A stretch of 64,000 nucleotides of DNA from Dactylosporangium sp. AC04546 (GCF_022095675.1 NZ_JAHYSG010000015.1:1-64000), one strand, 5' to 3'. Positions 41,803 through 51,684 are shown, numbered from the stretch's first letter. Numbers and translations are program-made. Notes: a model not told the origin generated them from the sequence alone.

Positions 41803-41994
41803 GCGCGGTGAACCCAGCGGTTTCCCATCCAGAGTTCATCGCCCGTTGTCCCGCAGCGCTGGACAGGAACGGCACGGCGACCGCCTAATGGAGTGCACCT
41901 CGCCCGGCACCCGCCGCCGGTCGGGCCCGCCGCAGTTCAACCACCCGCACCACCAGCCCTGGGCCGCGTGCACCCTGCTTCCGGGAGGCCGCCG

Positions 41995-43260
41995 ATGAAC
42001 GACCTGAACCTGCACGACGCACCGCTCACCGAGGCCACCGCGGCCGCCTACGTCGCCGCCGCCGGATTCCGGGTCGGACCGGTCGGCCGCGTCGGCGTGG
42101 AGCTGGAGTACTGCGTGCGCGACCCGCGCCGCCCCCAGCACCGCCCGGCGCCGGCCCGGCTGCTCGACCTGCTCGCCCACCTGGGCAACCCGCTGCCGGG
42201 CGGCAGCGCGGTGACGATCGAGCCGGGCGGGCAGCTGGAGCTGTCCTCGGCCGTCGGGGCGGACACCGCGACCTGCGCGGCGGCGGTCGCCGCGGACCTC
42301 CAGCTGGTCCGCGGGGTGCTCGGCGCGCACGGGCTGGTGCTCGACGGGACCGGGCTGGACATGGCGCGCCGGCCACGGCTGGTGACCGACCACCCGCGGT
42401 ACGTGGCCCTCGCCGAGTACCACGACCGGACGGGGCCGAAGGGCCGGGCCGTCATGTGCAACTCGGCGTCGATCCAGGTCTGCCTCGACGCGGGCACCGA
42501 GGACGGCGACTGGACGGACTTCCGGCGCCGCTGGTGGCTGGCCGACGCGATCGGGCCGGTGGTCATGGCGGCGTTCGCGAACTCCCCGCACGTCACGCGG
42601 GCCGGGCGGCGGTGGGTGTCGTACCGGCAGGCGCTGCGCTTCGGCACCGACGCGCGCCGCACCCGGGCGCCGCGGCGCAGCGAGAACCCGCGGCGGGACT
42701 GGTCGCGGTACGCGCTCGCGGCCGGGGTGGCGATGATCGCCCACCAGGGCCCGGAGCGCTGGCACGTGCCGGCCGGGCTGACGATGCGCGACTGGCTGCG
42801 CGGCCACGGGCCCCGCCCGGTCACCCTGGACGACCTGGAACGGCACCTCGGCACGCTCGTGCCGCCGGTGCGGCCGCGGGGGTACCTCGAGCTGCGCATG
42901 ATCGACCAGCAGCCCGGCGACGGCTGGACGGTGCCGGTCGCGGTGGTCACGGCGCTGCTCGACGACCCCGAGGGCGCCCAGGCGGCGGCCGACGCGACCG
43001 AGCACCTGCGCTCGCCGCTGCGCCGGCACCGCGACTGGATCACCGCCGCCCGCGACGGGCTCGCCGACCCGGCGCTGGCCGGGGCCGCGCTGGCCTGCTT
43101 CACCGCCGCCGGGGAGGTCCTGGCCCGCCAGGGCGCGCCGCTGTCGGTGCGCGACGCGGTCGCCGCGTTCACCGACCGGTACGTCCTGCGGGGGCGTTGC
43201 CCGGCCGATGACGTGCGGGCCGAGACGGGCCGCCGGTTGGGTGTGGTATCAACGGGATGA
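41995..43260 (+). CDS. egtA: glutamate-cysteine ligase, EgtA type
   Basis: ATG 41995 behind GGGAGG gives 421 residues. The GCS2-type motifs are VGRVGVELEYCV, VTIEPGGQLELSS, MCNSASIQVCLDAG, FANSP and RGYLELRMIDQQPGDGW, matching EgtA of the ergothioneine pathway, which makes gamma-glutamyl-cysteine. No egtB, C, D or E is nearby. The stop overlaps prs by 4 bp (ATGA), and prs in turn overlaps a SARP gene, so the three form an operon with an unexpected mix of functions. Confidence 0.9.
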   Translation: MNDLNLHDAPLTEATAAAYVAAAGFRVGPVGRVGVELEYCVRDPRRPQHRPAPARLLDLLAHLGNPLPGGSAVTIEPGGQLELSSAVGADTATCAAAVAADLQLVRGVLGAHGLVLDGTGLDMARRPRLVTDHPRYVALAEYHDRTGPKGRAVMCNSASIQVCLDAGTEDGDWTDFRRRWWLADAIGPVVMAAFANSPHVTRAGRRWVSYRQALRFGTDARRTRAPRRSENPRRDWSRYALAAGVAMIAHQGPERWHVPAGLTMRDWLRGHGPRPVTLDDLERHLGTLVPPVRPRGYLELRMIDQQPGDGWTVPVAVVTALLDDPEGAQAAADATEHLRSPLRRHRDWITAARDGLADPALAGAALACFTAAGEVLARQGAPLSVRDAVAAFTDRYVLRGRCPADDVRAETGRRLGVVSTG

Positions 43261-44228
43261 CCAATCGCCCTCTGCGAGGAGCCATCCCATTGCGGGACAT
43301 CGCCGTGTTCAGTGGCAGCGCGCACCCCGGGCTGGCCGAGGAGATCTGCGCGCAGCTGCAGGTGCCTCTGCTGCCCGTGCGGATCGACCGGTTCGCCAAC
43401 GACTGTCTCGAGGTGCAGCTGCAGGCCAACTGCCGGGAACGGGACGTGTTCCTGATCCAGCCGCTCGTCCCGCCCGTGCAGGAGCACCTGGTGGAGCTGC
43501 TGCTCATGCTCGACGCGGCGCGGGGCGCGTCGGCGGCGCGCACGACGGTGGTGATGTCCCACTACGCCTACGCCCGCTCCGACAAGAAGGACGAGCCGCG
43601 CATCTCGATCGGCGGCCGGCTGGTCGCCGACCTGCTCAGCGCGGCCGGCGCGTCGCGGGTGCTGACCCTCACCCTGCACTCGCCGCAGGTCCACGGCTTC
43701 TTCAGCGTGCCGGTGGACCACCTGCACGCGCTGCGTGAGCTGGCCGGGCACTTCCGCAGCTACGACCTGTCCAACAGCGTCGTGGTGTCGCCCGACCTCG
43801 GCAACGCCAAGCCGGCCTCCGCGTTCGCGCGGATGCTGGGGGTACCGGTGGCGGCCGGCGCGAAGCAGCGCTTCTCCGACGACCGGGTGGTCATCAGCAC
43901 CGTCATCGGCGACATCGAGGGCAAGGACGTCATCGTCCTCGACGACGAGATCGCCCGCGGCAGCACCGTCATCGAGCTCATCGGCAAGCTCCGCGAGCGG
44001 GGCGTGGCCAGCATCCGGGTCGCCTGCACCCACGGCCTGTTCACCGACGGCGCCCTCGAGCGGATCGCCGCCCAGCCCGACGTGCTGGAGATCGTCTGCA
44101 CCAACAGCGTGCCGATCCCGAAGGAGAAGTGGGTCCCGAACCTGAAGGTGCTGTCGATCGCCCCGGCGATGGCCGAGGCGATGCGGCGCATCCACAACGG
44201 CGAGTCGGTCTCCTCCCTGTTCCACTGA
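43257..44228 (+). CDS. prs: ribose-phosphate pyrophosphokinase (PRPP synthetase), divergent
   Basis: The 323-residue protein reads IAVFSGSAHPGLAEEICAQL, then DVFLIQPLVPPVQEHLVELLLMLDAAR, SHYAYARSDKKDEPRISIGGRLVADLL and LTLHSPQVHGFF, all PRPP synthetase landmarks (ATP loop, catalytic His region). It makes PRPP from ribose 5-phosphate and ATP. The PRPP-binding loop is VLDDEIARGSTV, differing from the canonical DD-x3-DTGGT. This may be a second, specialised copy. Its stop shares one base with the next start (TGATG). Confidence 0.9.
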   Translation: MTNRPLRGAIPLRDIAVFSGSAHPGLAEEICAQLQVPLLPVRIDRFANDCLEVQLQANCRERDVFLIQPLVPPVQEHLVELLLMLDAARGASAARTTVVMSHYAYARSDKKDEPRISIGGRLVADLLSAAGASRVLTLTLHSPQVHGFFSVPVDHLHALRELAGHFRSYDLSNSVVVSPDLGNAKPASAFARMLGVPVAAGAKQRFSDDRVVISTVIGDIEGKDVIVLDDEIARGSTVIELIGKLRERGVASIRVACTHGLFTDGALERIAAQPDVLEIVCTNSVPIPKEKWVPNLKVLSIAPAMAEAMRRIHNGESVSSLFH

Positions 44229-47200
44229 TGAACCTGCGGATCGGTGCACTGGGCCCGCTGCGGGCCGACCTGGGCGGGGCCGCGCTCGACCTCGGCGGCC
44301 CCCGCCAGCGGGCGGTGCTGGCCCGGCTCGTCGCCGCGGGCGGCCACGTCGTGCCGGCCGACCGGTTCGTCGACGACCTGTGGCAGGGCGAGCCCCCGCC
44401 GAAGGCCATGGCGGCCCTGCAGGTGTACGTGTCGAACCTGCGCCGGGTCCTCGAACCCGGCCGGGCGCCGCGCACGCCCGCGCGGGTCGTCGTCTCGGTC
44501 GCGCCCGGGTACGCGCTGCGGCTGCCCGCCGAGGCCGTCGACGCCTGGCACTTCGAGGACCTGCTGCGGCGGGCGGCCGTCATGGAGCCGGCCGCCGCGG
44601 ACCCGCTGCTGCAGGAGGCCCTGGCCGTGTGGGCCGGGCCCGCCTACGCCGAGTTCCGCGACGAGCCGTGGGCCGTGCCCGAGGCGGCCCGGCTGGAGGA
44701 GCTGCGGCTGGTCTGCGTCGAGACGGCCGGGCAGGTGGCGCTGCGGCTGGGGCGGGCGGCGCTGGCGGTACCGGAGCTGGAACGCCACGTCCAGGCGCAC
44801 CCGTTGCGCGAGCAGGCGGTGGCGCTGCTGGCCGCGGCCCTGTACCGGGCGGGGCGGCAGGCCGACGCGCTCGCCGCGCTGCGGGCCGCGCGGGAGCGCC
44901 TCGCCGACGAGCTGGGCGTCGACCCCGGCCCGGCGCTGCGCGCGATCGAGGCGGACGTCCTGGCCCACGCCGAGCACCTGGCCGCGCCGGCCGTGACCTC
45001 GCCGGCCATGGCCCCGCCGGCGGTGATGGCGCCTGCCGTCGTGGCGCTGCCCGACCGCCCGTCCGTCGGGCGCGAATCGGAGCTCGACCGGCTCGACCTG
45101 GAGGCCGGCGCCGCCGAACGGCACGGGCTGCGGGTCGTCTGGGTCGGCGGCGAGGCCGGCGCCGGGAAGACCACGCTGCTGAGGATGTTCGGCGCGCGGC
45201 TGTCCGGGCGCGGCTGGCAGGTGCTGTGGGGGCGCTGCCCGGAGGTCGACGGGGCACCGCCGGCCTGGGCCTGGACGGAGATCCTCGGCGTCGCCGACGC
45301 CGGCTTCGAGCTCGCCCGCGCCGCCGTCGACCGGCTCGGCGACGGCGGGCCGCTGCTCGTCGTGCTCGACGACGTGCACCGGGCCGACGGTGAGACGCTG
45401 CAGGTCCTGCGGCACGTCGCGGTCGAGCTGGCGGGGCGGCCGGTGCTCGTCGCGGCCACCCACCGGCCCGGTGAGGGCGGGGCCGCGCTGGCCGGGGCCC
45501 GGGCCGCGCTCGCCGGCCCGCGGTCGGTGGAGCTCGACCTCGGCGGGCTCGGCGCCGAGGACGCCGCCCGGCTGCTGCGGGCCCACCTCGGCGACGACCT
45601 CGACCCGTCCACGGTCGCGCTCGTGCACGCGCGGACCGGCGGCAACCCGCTGTTCCTGGCCGAGACCGCCCGACTCATCTCGGCCGAGGGCGCGGCCAGC
45701 GCGGTAGCGGCGATCCCCGCCGGCATCGGGCACGTGCTGCGGCGGCGGCTCGGGCGGCTGCCGGCGCCGGCCCAGACCGTGCTGCGCCAGGCCGCCGTCG
45801 TCGGCCGGGACGTCGACGTCGACGTCCTCGTCGACGCATCCGGTTCGTCTGGCTCGTCCGGTCTTTCCACGCCTTCGGCACCTTCAGCGCCTTCGGTACC
45901 TTCCGCGCCCTCCTGGCCTTCCGGCACCGGTGCCGACGACGCCGTGCTCGACGGCCTCGAGGCCGGGGTGCTCGCCGGGCTGCTCGAGGAGCCGGCGCCC
46001 GGGCAGGTGCGGTTCACCCACGCGCTGCTGCGCGACCTGCTGTACGCCGACATGCCGCTGCTGCGCCGCCGCCGGCTGCACGAACGGGTCCTCGCCACCC
46101 TCGAACGGGTCCGCCCGGCCGACGCGGCCGCGCTCGCCCACCACGCCCTCGCGTCGCTGTCGGCCGCGACCGCGCAGCGCACGGCCCGCCACGCCGCGGC
46201 CGCCGCCCGCCAGGCCGCCGCGCTGCACGCCCACGACGAGGCGGCCACGCTGTGGCGCGGGGCCCTCGACGCGCTCGACCTGCTGGCGACCGCCGGCCCG
46301 CCGGACGCGGCCGGCGCGCCCGAGCCCGGGTTCCGCCTCGACGTGCTGTGCGGCCTCGTGTCCGCCCGCGCGCACGCCGGCGACATGCTCGGCGCCCGCA
46401 CGGCGCGCTCCGACGCCGTCGCCGCCGCGCAGGACCTCGGCGACCCGGCGGCGCTGCACCGGGCGCTGACCGCGTTCGACGCGCCGGTGGCCTGGTCGAT
46501 CCGCCCGGCCCGGGTCGTCGACGCGCCGCTCGTGGCGCTGCTGGAGGCGGCCCTCGCCGCGGACCCGCCGCCGTCCGTGCGGTGCCGGCTCCTGGTGGCG
46601 CTGGTGTACGAGCTGGAGGGCGACGACACCGCGCGGTGCGCCGAGGCCAGCGCGGAGGCGCTGTCCCTCGCCGGCGACGACGCGGAGCTGCGCTGCCAGG
46701 CGCTCAACGCGCGGTACTTCGCCGTCCTCAACCCGCAGCGCCGCCACGAGCTGCCGTCCGTCGGCGCCGAGCTGCTCGCGGCGGCCGGGCGGGCCGGGCG
46801 GCCCGGGTTCGCGGCCCAGGCGCACCACGTGCTGTTCCAGGCGGCCCTGGAGCGCAACGACTTCACCGCCGCCCAGTCGCACATCGACGAGGCGCTGCAC
46901 CGTTCCACGGCCGGGCAGCTCGGCATCACGCTGTCGGTACTGTCGATCCTGGATGCCATCCGCGCCCTGTTCGCCGGGGACTTCGCCACGGCCGAGCGGC
47001 TGTACCTCGAGCTCATCAGCCCCATCGAACGCGCCGGCCAGCCGAACGCGGCCGAGGTCGGCCTGCTCGGCGTGTTCTTCGTCCGCCTCGCCCAGCACCG
47101 GGCCGACACCCTGCTGGCGCAGCTGGAGCCCATCGTGGCGATCGCCCCCGGCGAGGCCAACGACATGATCACCCGCGCCCTCGTGGACGGCGGCCGCCTC

Positions 47201-47536
47201 GACGAGGCCCTCGCGGTGTGGAACCCCGACGCGATCCCGGTCCGCGCCGACTACTACTGGCTGACCTGGATGGGCCTGCGCGCCGAGAACGCCGCCGCGC
47301 TCGGCGACGCGGACTGGTCCGCGCGGTGCTACGAGGCGCTGCTGCCGTGGGCGGGGCAGTTCGTCGGGCTGGCGAGCGGGACGATCGGCGGGCCGCCGGT
47401 GGACCTGGTCCTGGGGCGGCTCGCGCTGGCGCTCGGCGACCCGCCGGCGGCGGCCCGGCACTTCGCGGCGGCCGGCGCGCTGGCCGACTCGGTCGGCGCC
47501 GCCCACTGGTCCGCCGCGGCGGCGCAGCACACCTGA
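44228..47536 (+). CDS. large SARP/AfsR-type regulator with AAA ATPase and TPR region
   Basis: The 1102-residue regulator has an N-terminal SARP winged helix (RIGALGPLRADLGG, FVDDLWQGEPPPKAMAAL), a BTAD domain to about 250 (DAWHFEDLLRR, LADELGVDPGPALRAIE), and an AAA/NTPase module with Walker A GEAGAGKTTLL (about 310) and Walker B LLVVLDDVHRAD (about 375). Helical TPR-like repeats run to the end. No LuxR domain is present. A Ser/Pro/Ala linker at about residue 540-565 is encoded by 9-bp tandem repeats. It is the last gene of the egtA-prs operon. Such AfsR-like proteins integrate signals to activate pathway genes; no biosynthetic cluster is visible beside it. Confidence 0.9.
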   Translation: MNLRIGALGPLRADLGGAALDLGGPRQRAVLARLVAAGGHVVPADRFVDDLWQGEPPPKAMAALQVYVSNLRRVLEPGRAPRTPARVVVSVAPGYALRLPAEAVDAWHFEDLLRRAAVMEPAAADPLLQEALAVWAGPAYAEFRDEPWAVPEAARLEELRLVCVETAGQVALRLGRAALAVPELERHVQAHPLREQAVALLAAALYRAGRQADALAALRAARERLADELGVDPGPALRAIEADVLAHAEHLAAPAVTSPAMAPPAVMAPAVVALPDRPSVGRESELDRLDLEAGAAERHGLRVVWVGGEAGAGKTTLLRMFGARLSGRGWQVLWGRCPEVDGAPPAWAWTEILGVADAGFELARAAVDRLGDGGPLLVVLDDVHRADGETLQVLRHVAVELAGRPVLVAATHRPGEGGAALAGARAALAGPRSVELDLGGLGAEDAARLLRAHLGDDLDPSTVALVHARTGGNPLFLAETARLISAEGAASAVAAIPAGIGHVLRRRLGRLPAPAQTVLRQAAVVGRDVDVDVLVDASGSSGSSGLSTPSAPSAPSVPSAPSWPSGTGADDAVLDGLEAGVLAGLLEEPAPGQVRFTHALLRDLLYADMPLLRRRRLHERVLATLERVRPADAAALAHHALASLSAATAQRTARHAAAAARQAAALHAHDEAATLWRGALDALDLLATAGPPDAAGAPEPGFRLDVLCGLVSARAHAGDMLGARTARSDAVAAAQDLGDPAALHRALTAFDAPVAWSIRPARVVDAPLVALLEAALAADPPPSVRCRLLVALVYELEGDDTARCAEASAEALSLAGDDAELRCQALNARYFAVLNPQRRHELPSVGAELLAAAGRAGRPGFAAQAHHVLFQAALERNDFTAAQSHIDEALHRSTAGQLGITLSVLSILDAIRALFAGDFATAERLYLELISPIERAGQPNAAEVGLLGVFFVRLAQHRADTLLAQLEPIVAIAPGEANDMITRALVDGGRLDEALAVWNPDAIPVRADYYWLTWMGLRAENAAALGDADWSARCYEALLPWAGQFVGLASGTIGGPPVDLVLGRLALALGDPPAAARHFAAAGALADSVGAAHWSAAAAQHT
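45872..45925 (+). repeat. six 9-bp coding tandem repeats in the SARP linker
   Basis: Units CCTTCGGCA, CCTTCAGCG, CCTTCGGTA, CCTTCCGCG, CCCTCCTGG and CCTTCCGGC follow each other without gaps and encode a Pro-Ser-Ala/Val/Trp-like linker. The local base composition is less GC-rich than the rest of the gene. Copy number could vary between strains. Confidence 0.8.
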
Positions 47537-47730
47537 TGCATCAGCTCTGATACATCACTTCTGATGCATCGTTCTTGATGCATCGTTCTTGATGCGCCGT
47601 TCTTGATGCGCCGTTCTTGATGCGCCGTTCTTGATGCGCCGCTTCCGATACATCAAGCCCGACGCATCGCTTCCGATGCATCGCTTCCGATGCATCAGGC
47701 TTGATGTATCAAGCCTGATGCATCGAGCCC
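47535..47730. repeat. array of fourteen contiguous 14-bp repeats with palindromic GATGCATC core
   Basis: From 47535 every 14 bp begins with GATGCATC or a close variant (GATACATC, GATGCGCC, GACGCATC, GATGTATC), followed by a 6-bp spacer such as GTTCTT, GCTTCC, AAGCCC or AGGCTT. Five central units with GTTCTT are nearly identical. The first unit begins inside the SARP stop codon and the last ends 29 bp from the hemerythrin stop. 14 bp is not a codon multiple and no credible protein results, so the array is non-coding. It lies between convergent genes. Confidence 0.92.
47689..47724. terminator. perfect 17-bp-arm inverted repeat inside the 14-bp array
   Basis: Units 12-14 form two perfect 17-bp arms (GATGCATCAGGCTTGAT at 47689-47705 and its complement at 47708-47724) around a 2-bp centre. 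The spacers AGGCTT and AAGCCT are complements of each other, which creates the long palindrome. It can act as a bidirectional terminator for the SARP and hemerythrin genes or as a protein-binding site. Confidence 0.6.
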
Positions 47731-47759
47731 GCTGGGGCGAGCCGGCCCGCACAGCCGGC

Positions 47760-48395
47760 TCAGCCGAAGATCGCCTTCTCGCGCCGACGGAAGCCCGGCC
47801 GCACCAGCGCCAGCATCACCAGCAGCACCGGCCCGGCCACGCGCCGCAGCTGCGCCAGCTCGGCAGCGGTGGCGTACCGCTCGATCCGCGGCAGCTCGAA
47901 CCCCACCGCCGTCCCCTTGCGCACCGCGGTCTCCACGCGCTGCCAGTCGGCCTCCGGGACGTACCGCTCGATGATCGGGAAGATCGTGCGCTCCTCGTCC
48001 TCGATGTGCTCGTCGAGCATGTCCCGCAGCGTCTCCAGGCTCGTGGCGAGCCGCCCCGCCGCGGCGCGGTCGTCCGGCGCGGCGGCCAGCGCCGCGGCCT
48101 CGGCGCGCAGCCGGTCGAGCAGCGGGTCGAGCTGCGCGTGGTCGTCGGTCAGCTCGGCCAGGTCGACCTCCGCCCCCGCGACCCGCTCCAGCACCGGCCA
48201 CAGCACCTCGTCCTCCGCCCGGTGATGGTGGTGGATGCCGTCGAGGAGCGTCATAAGGTACTTCTGGATCGCCCGCGCCCGCGAGGGTGGGTTCGGCGTG
48301 GTCCCGGCGGCGATGCCGCGCACGAGCTCGGCGAAGCGGCGCGCGTCGCCGCGCATCGAGCGGTGGTTGATGGTGATGCCCAGCAGGTCCGGCAT
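47760..48395 (-). CDS. hemerythrin-domain protein
   Basis: ATG 48395 behind AAAGGGG gives 211 residues (MPDLLGITINHRSMRGDARR). The hemerythrin four-helix bundle shows iron ligands in INHRSMRGD, DGIHHHHRAEDEVLWPVL, LTDDHAQLDPLL and DEHIEDEERTIFPII. The C-terminal part (RRVAGPVLLVMLALVRPGF) is a hydrophobic helix common in actinobacterial members. These di-iron proteins bind oxygen or nitric oxide, or protect against them. It is convergent with the SARP gene across the 14-bp repeat array. Confidence 0.9.
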   Translation of the reverse strand: MPDLLGITINHRSMRGDARRFAELVRGIAAGTTPNPPSRARAIQKYLMTLLDGIHHHHRAEDEVLWPVLERVAGAEVDLAELTDDHAQLDPLLDRLRAEAAALAAAPDDRAAAGRLATSLETLRDMLDEHIEDEERTIFPIIERYVPEADWQRVETAVRKGTAVGFELPRIERYATAAELAQLRRVAGPVLLVMLALVRPGFRRREKAIFG

Positions 48396-48519
48396 GATGG
48401 TCCCCTTTCGTCGATCGTCAGGGGACCCCGGCGCGGTTGGCGACGACTTAAGAGGCGCTTGGTGAACACCGGCCGCGCGGGCGATCACGATCCGGGTCGT
48501 GATTCGTTACGGTGAATAG

Positions 48520-49704
<1,185 letters not shown>

Positions 49705-49708
49705 CCGC

Positions 49709-50187
49709 TCAGCCCTCCAGCGGGATGGCCGGCCGGACCAGGAACTGGTCCACGTTCGCGCCCTCCCGCTGGAGGAACTCGGCGTACTCGGCGTCGCGGT
49801 ACGCGGTGGCGAGGGTCAGCCAGGACAGGAAGTCGCCGGCGCCCCCGCACACGTTGCTGCCGCCGTCCCCGCCGCACACCACCGTCGGGTCGGCGGTGCG
49901 CTCGTCCAGGTACGGGTCGTGGCCGATGCGCAGCCCGAACCGGTTCACGCCGCGGTGCGGCCCGTCCTCGTGCGGTTCGGTGCCCGCGGGGTAGGTGTCG
50001 CCCCACCGGAACAGCGTCGCTCGGCCGCCCCGCCGGGCACCAGCGCGAAGGCGGTGCCGCCGACGTCGAAGCGGGCGATCCGGTGCTCCCGGCCGGCGTA
50101 CGCGTGCGGGCGCACCTCGTACGCCGACGCACCGACCCGGGCCGCGATCCGCCGGGCCTCGTCGTCAAGGTTGTCGTCGTCAAGCAT
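49709..50187 (-). pseudogene. hypothetical protein gene broken by a frameshift
   Basis: The N-terminal part (MLDDDNLDDEARRIAARVGA to FALVPGG) reads in one frame from ATG 50187 to about 50035. The natural continuation (ATLFRWGDTYPAGTEPHEDG and onward to RPAIPLEG) is in another frame ending at 49709. The switch lies in the G-rich stretch at about 50012-50040. The C-terminal half has a Cys/Gly-rich motif (VVCGGDGGSNVCGGAG) and is well ordered, so the gene was recently intact or the shift is a sequencing error. I do not recognise the family with certainty; a formylglycine-generating-enzyme-like fold is possible. Confidence 0.75.
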
Positions 50188-50204
50188 GCCGGCATCATGC
50201 CGCA

Positions 50205-50236
50205 CCGGCGGCCCTCCCCCGAGGAAGGGCCGCCGG
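50205..50236 (-). terminator. strong hairpin terminator after the chitinase gene
   Basis: CCGGCGGCCCT (50205-50215) pairs perfectly with AGGGCCGCCGG (50226-50236) around a 10-nt loop, 18 bp after the chitinase stop on the minus strand. Confidence 0.8.
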
Positions 50237-50253
50237 CCGCATCACACCCCTCG

Positions 50254-51684
50254 TTACGGCAGGGTCCAGCGCTGGTTCGCGCCGGCGAAGCAGTCCCAGA
50301 TCTGCAGTCTCGCGCCGTCGGCCGAGCTGTTGTCGGTGACGTCCAGGCACCGGTTCGACACCGGGTTGCGCAGGGTGCCGTTGGCCTGGCTCTGCCAGAC
50401 CTGGGCGCCCGTGCCGTTGCAGTCCCAGAGCTGGATCTTCGTGCCGTTGGCGGTGCCGGCGCTCGTCACGTCCATGCACTTGCCGAGGGCGCGCAGGGTG
50501 CCGTCCGTGGCCACCGTCCAGGTCTGGGCGTTCGTACCGTTGCAGGTGTACAGCTGGATCGCCGTGCCGTTGGCCGTCGACGCCGCGGCGACGTCGACGC
50601 ACTTGCCGGCCAGGCCCGTGATGCGGCCCGTGCGGCCGGTCGGCGGGGTCGTGGTCGGCGGCTGGGTCGTGCCGCCCGTCGCCGTCTCGTAGATCGCCGA
50701 CACCAGGGAGTTCGCGCCGGTGGCGTCCTGGGACAGCTCCCAGTTCATGATGCCGCCGGCGTTGGCCATCGCCCACTGGGTCTTGCGGCGGATCGTGGGC
50801 AGGCCGTTGTAGCACTCGTTGGAGCCGTTCACCGTGGTGCAGTCGCGGTTGGCGTTGGCCGGGTCGCGGGACACCAGGTCGGCGAACGTGTAGTAGTTCG
50901 GCCGGGAGTAGAACGGCACGCCCAGCACGGCCTTCGACGCCGGCAGGCCGCGACCCTTCCAGAAGTTGACCGAGTTGATCGACCAGTCGTAGTTGGCGTG
51001 CGGGCTGCCCCCGTCGTACGCCATGATGTTGAGCCAGTCCACGTAGCCGAACACGGCCGGCTGCACGCCGTTGGCGGTGCCGCCCTCGGACACCACGGCC
51101 GCGGTGAGCAGCTTGCCCCGGCTGTGCATCGCGGTGCTGAGCTGGGACATCAGCGCCGTGTAGTTGTTACCGGAGGTGCCCGGGTCCGGGTACTCCCAGT
51201 CGATGTCGACACCGTCGAGGTTGTACTGGTTGACCAGGTTGACGATGTTGTTGACGAAGGCGGTGCGGGCGGTGGCGTTGCCCGCCATGCCCTCGAAGCC
51301 CGAGTCGTTGCCGTCGTTCCAGCCGCCGACGGCGATCGACACCTTCACGCCGGCCGCGTGCCCGAGCGAGACGATCTGCTGCAGCTTCGCCGGGTTGTCC
51401 AGGCCCTGCAGGCTGCCGTTGCTGTTGGGCAGGATGAAGGCGTAGTTGATGTGGGTGAGCTTGCTGTACTGGATGGCGGTCGCGCTGCCGGCCCAGGACG
51501 GCATGTAGCCGACGCTCTTGAAGCCGTTGGGCAGCACGGCGGCGTCGGCGGCCGACTGGCTCGCCAGGGCGACGACGGCGCCCACGGCGGCCGTGGCCAC
51601 CGCGACGGCGCCGGCCGCCAGGGCCGACCGGCGCGCCCGGTGGCGTCCGGGACGGGCGGTCCCGGACTCCGAGTGGGAGGACAT
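50254..51684 (-). CDS. secreted GH18 chitinase with C-terminal ricin-type lectin domain
   Basis: ATG 51684 with GGAG upstream gives 476 residues. An Arg-rich signal peptide (RHRARRSALAAGAVAV to ADAAV) covers about 1-42. The GH18 catalytic barrel (about 45-345) contains VSIAVGGWNDGN and the catalytic motif DGVDIDWEYPD with the acid Glu, then YVDWLNIMAYD and GGIMNWELSQD. A Thr/Pro linker (TTQPPTTTPPTG) joins a ricin B-like beta-trefoil with three repeats, each with a QxW-type motif (AQTWTV, AQVWQS, NQRWTL). It breaks down chitin outside the cell, and the lectin domain should bind polysaccharide. It has its own promoter and terminator. Confidence 0.95.
   Translation of the reverse strand: MSSHSESGTARPGRHRARRSALAAGAVAVATAAVGAVVALASQSAADAAVLPNGFKSVGYMPSWAGSATAIQYSKLTHINYAFILPNSNGSLQGLDNPAKLQQIVSLGHAAGVKVSIAVGGWNDGNDSGFEGMAGNATARTAFVNNIVNLVNQYNLDGVDIDWEYPDPGTSGNNYTALMSQLSTAMHSRGKLLTAAVVSEGGTANGVQPAVFGYVDWLNIMAYDGGSPHANYDWSINSVNFWKGRGLPASKAVLGVPFYSRPNYYTFADLVSRDPANANRDCTTVNGSNECYNGLPTIRRKTQWAMANAGGIMNWELSQDATGANSLVSAIYETATGGTTQPPTTTPPTGRTGRITGLAGKCVDVAAASTANGTAIQLYTCNGTNAQTWTVATDGTLRALGKCMDVTSAGTANGTKIQLWDCNGTGAQVWQSQANGTLRNPVSNRCLDVTDNSSADGARLQIWDCFAGANQRWTLP

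Noticed and set aside
47535..47730. CRISPR array
   Set aside because: Units are only 14 bp with 6-bp spacers that themselves repeat; no cas genes are present.
47555..47752. 65-codon frame within the 14-bp array
   Set aside because: The 14-bp period is out of phase with codons; the product is only a shifting translation of the repeat.
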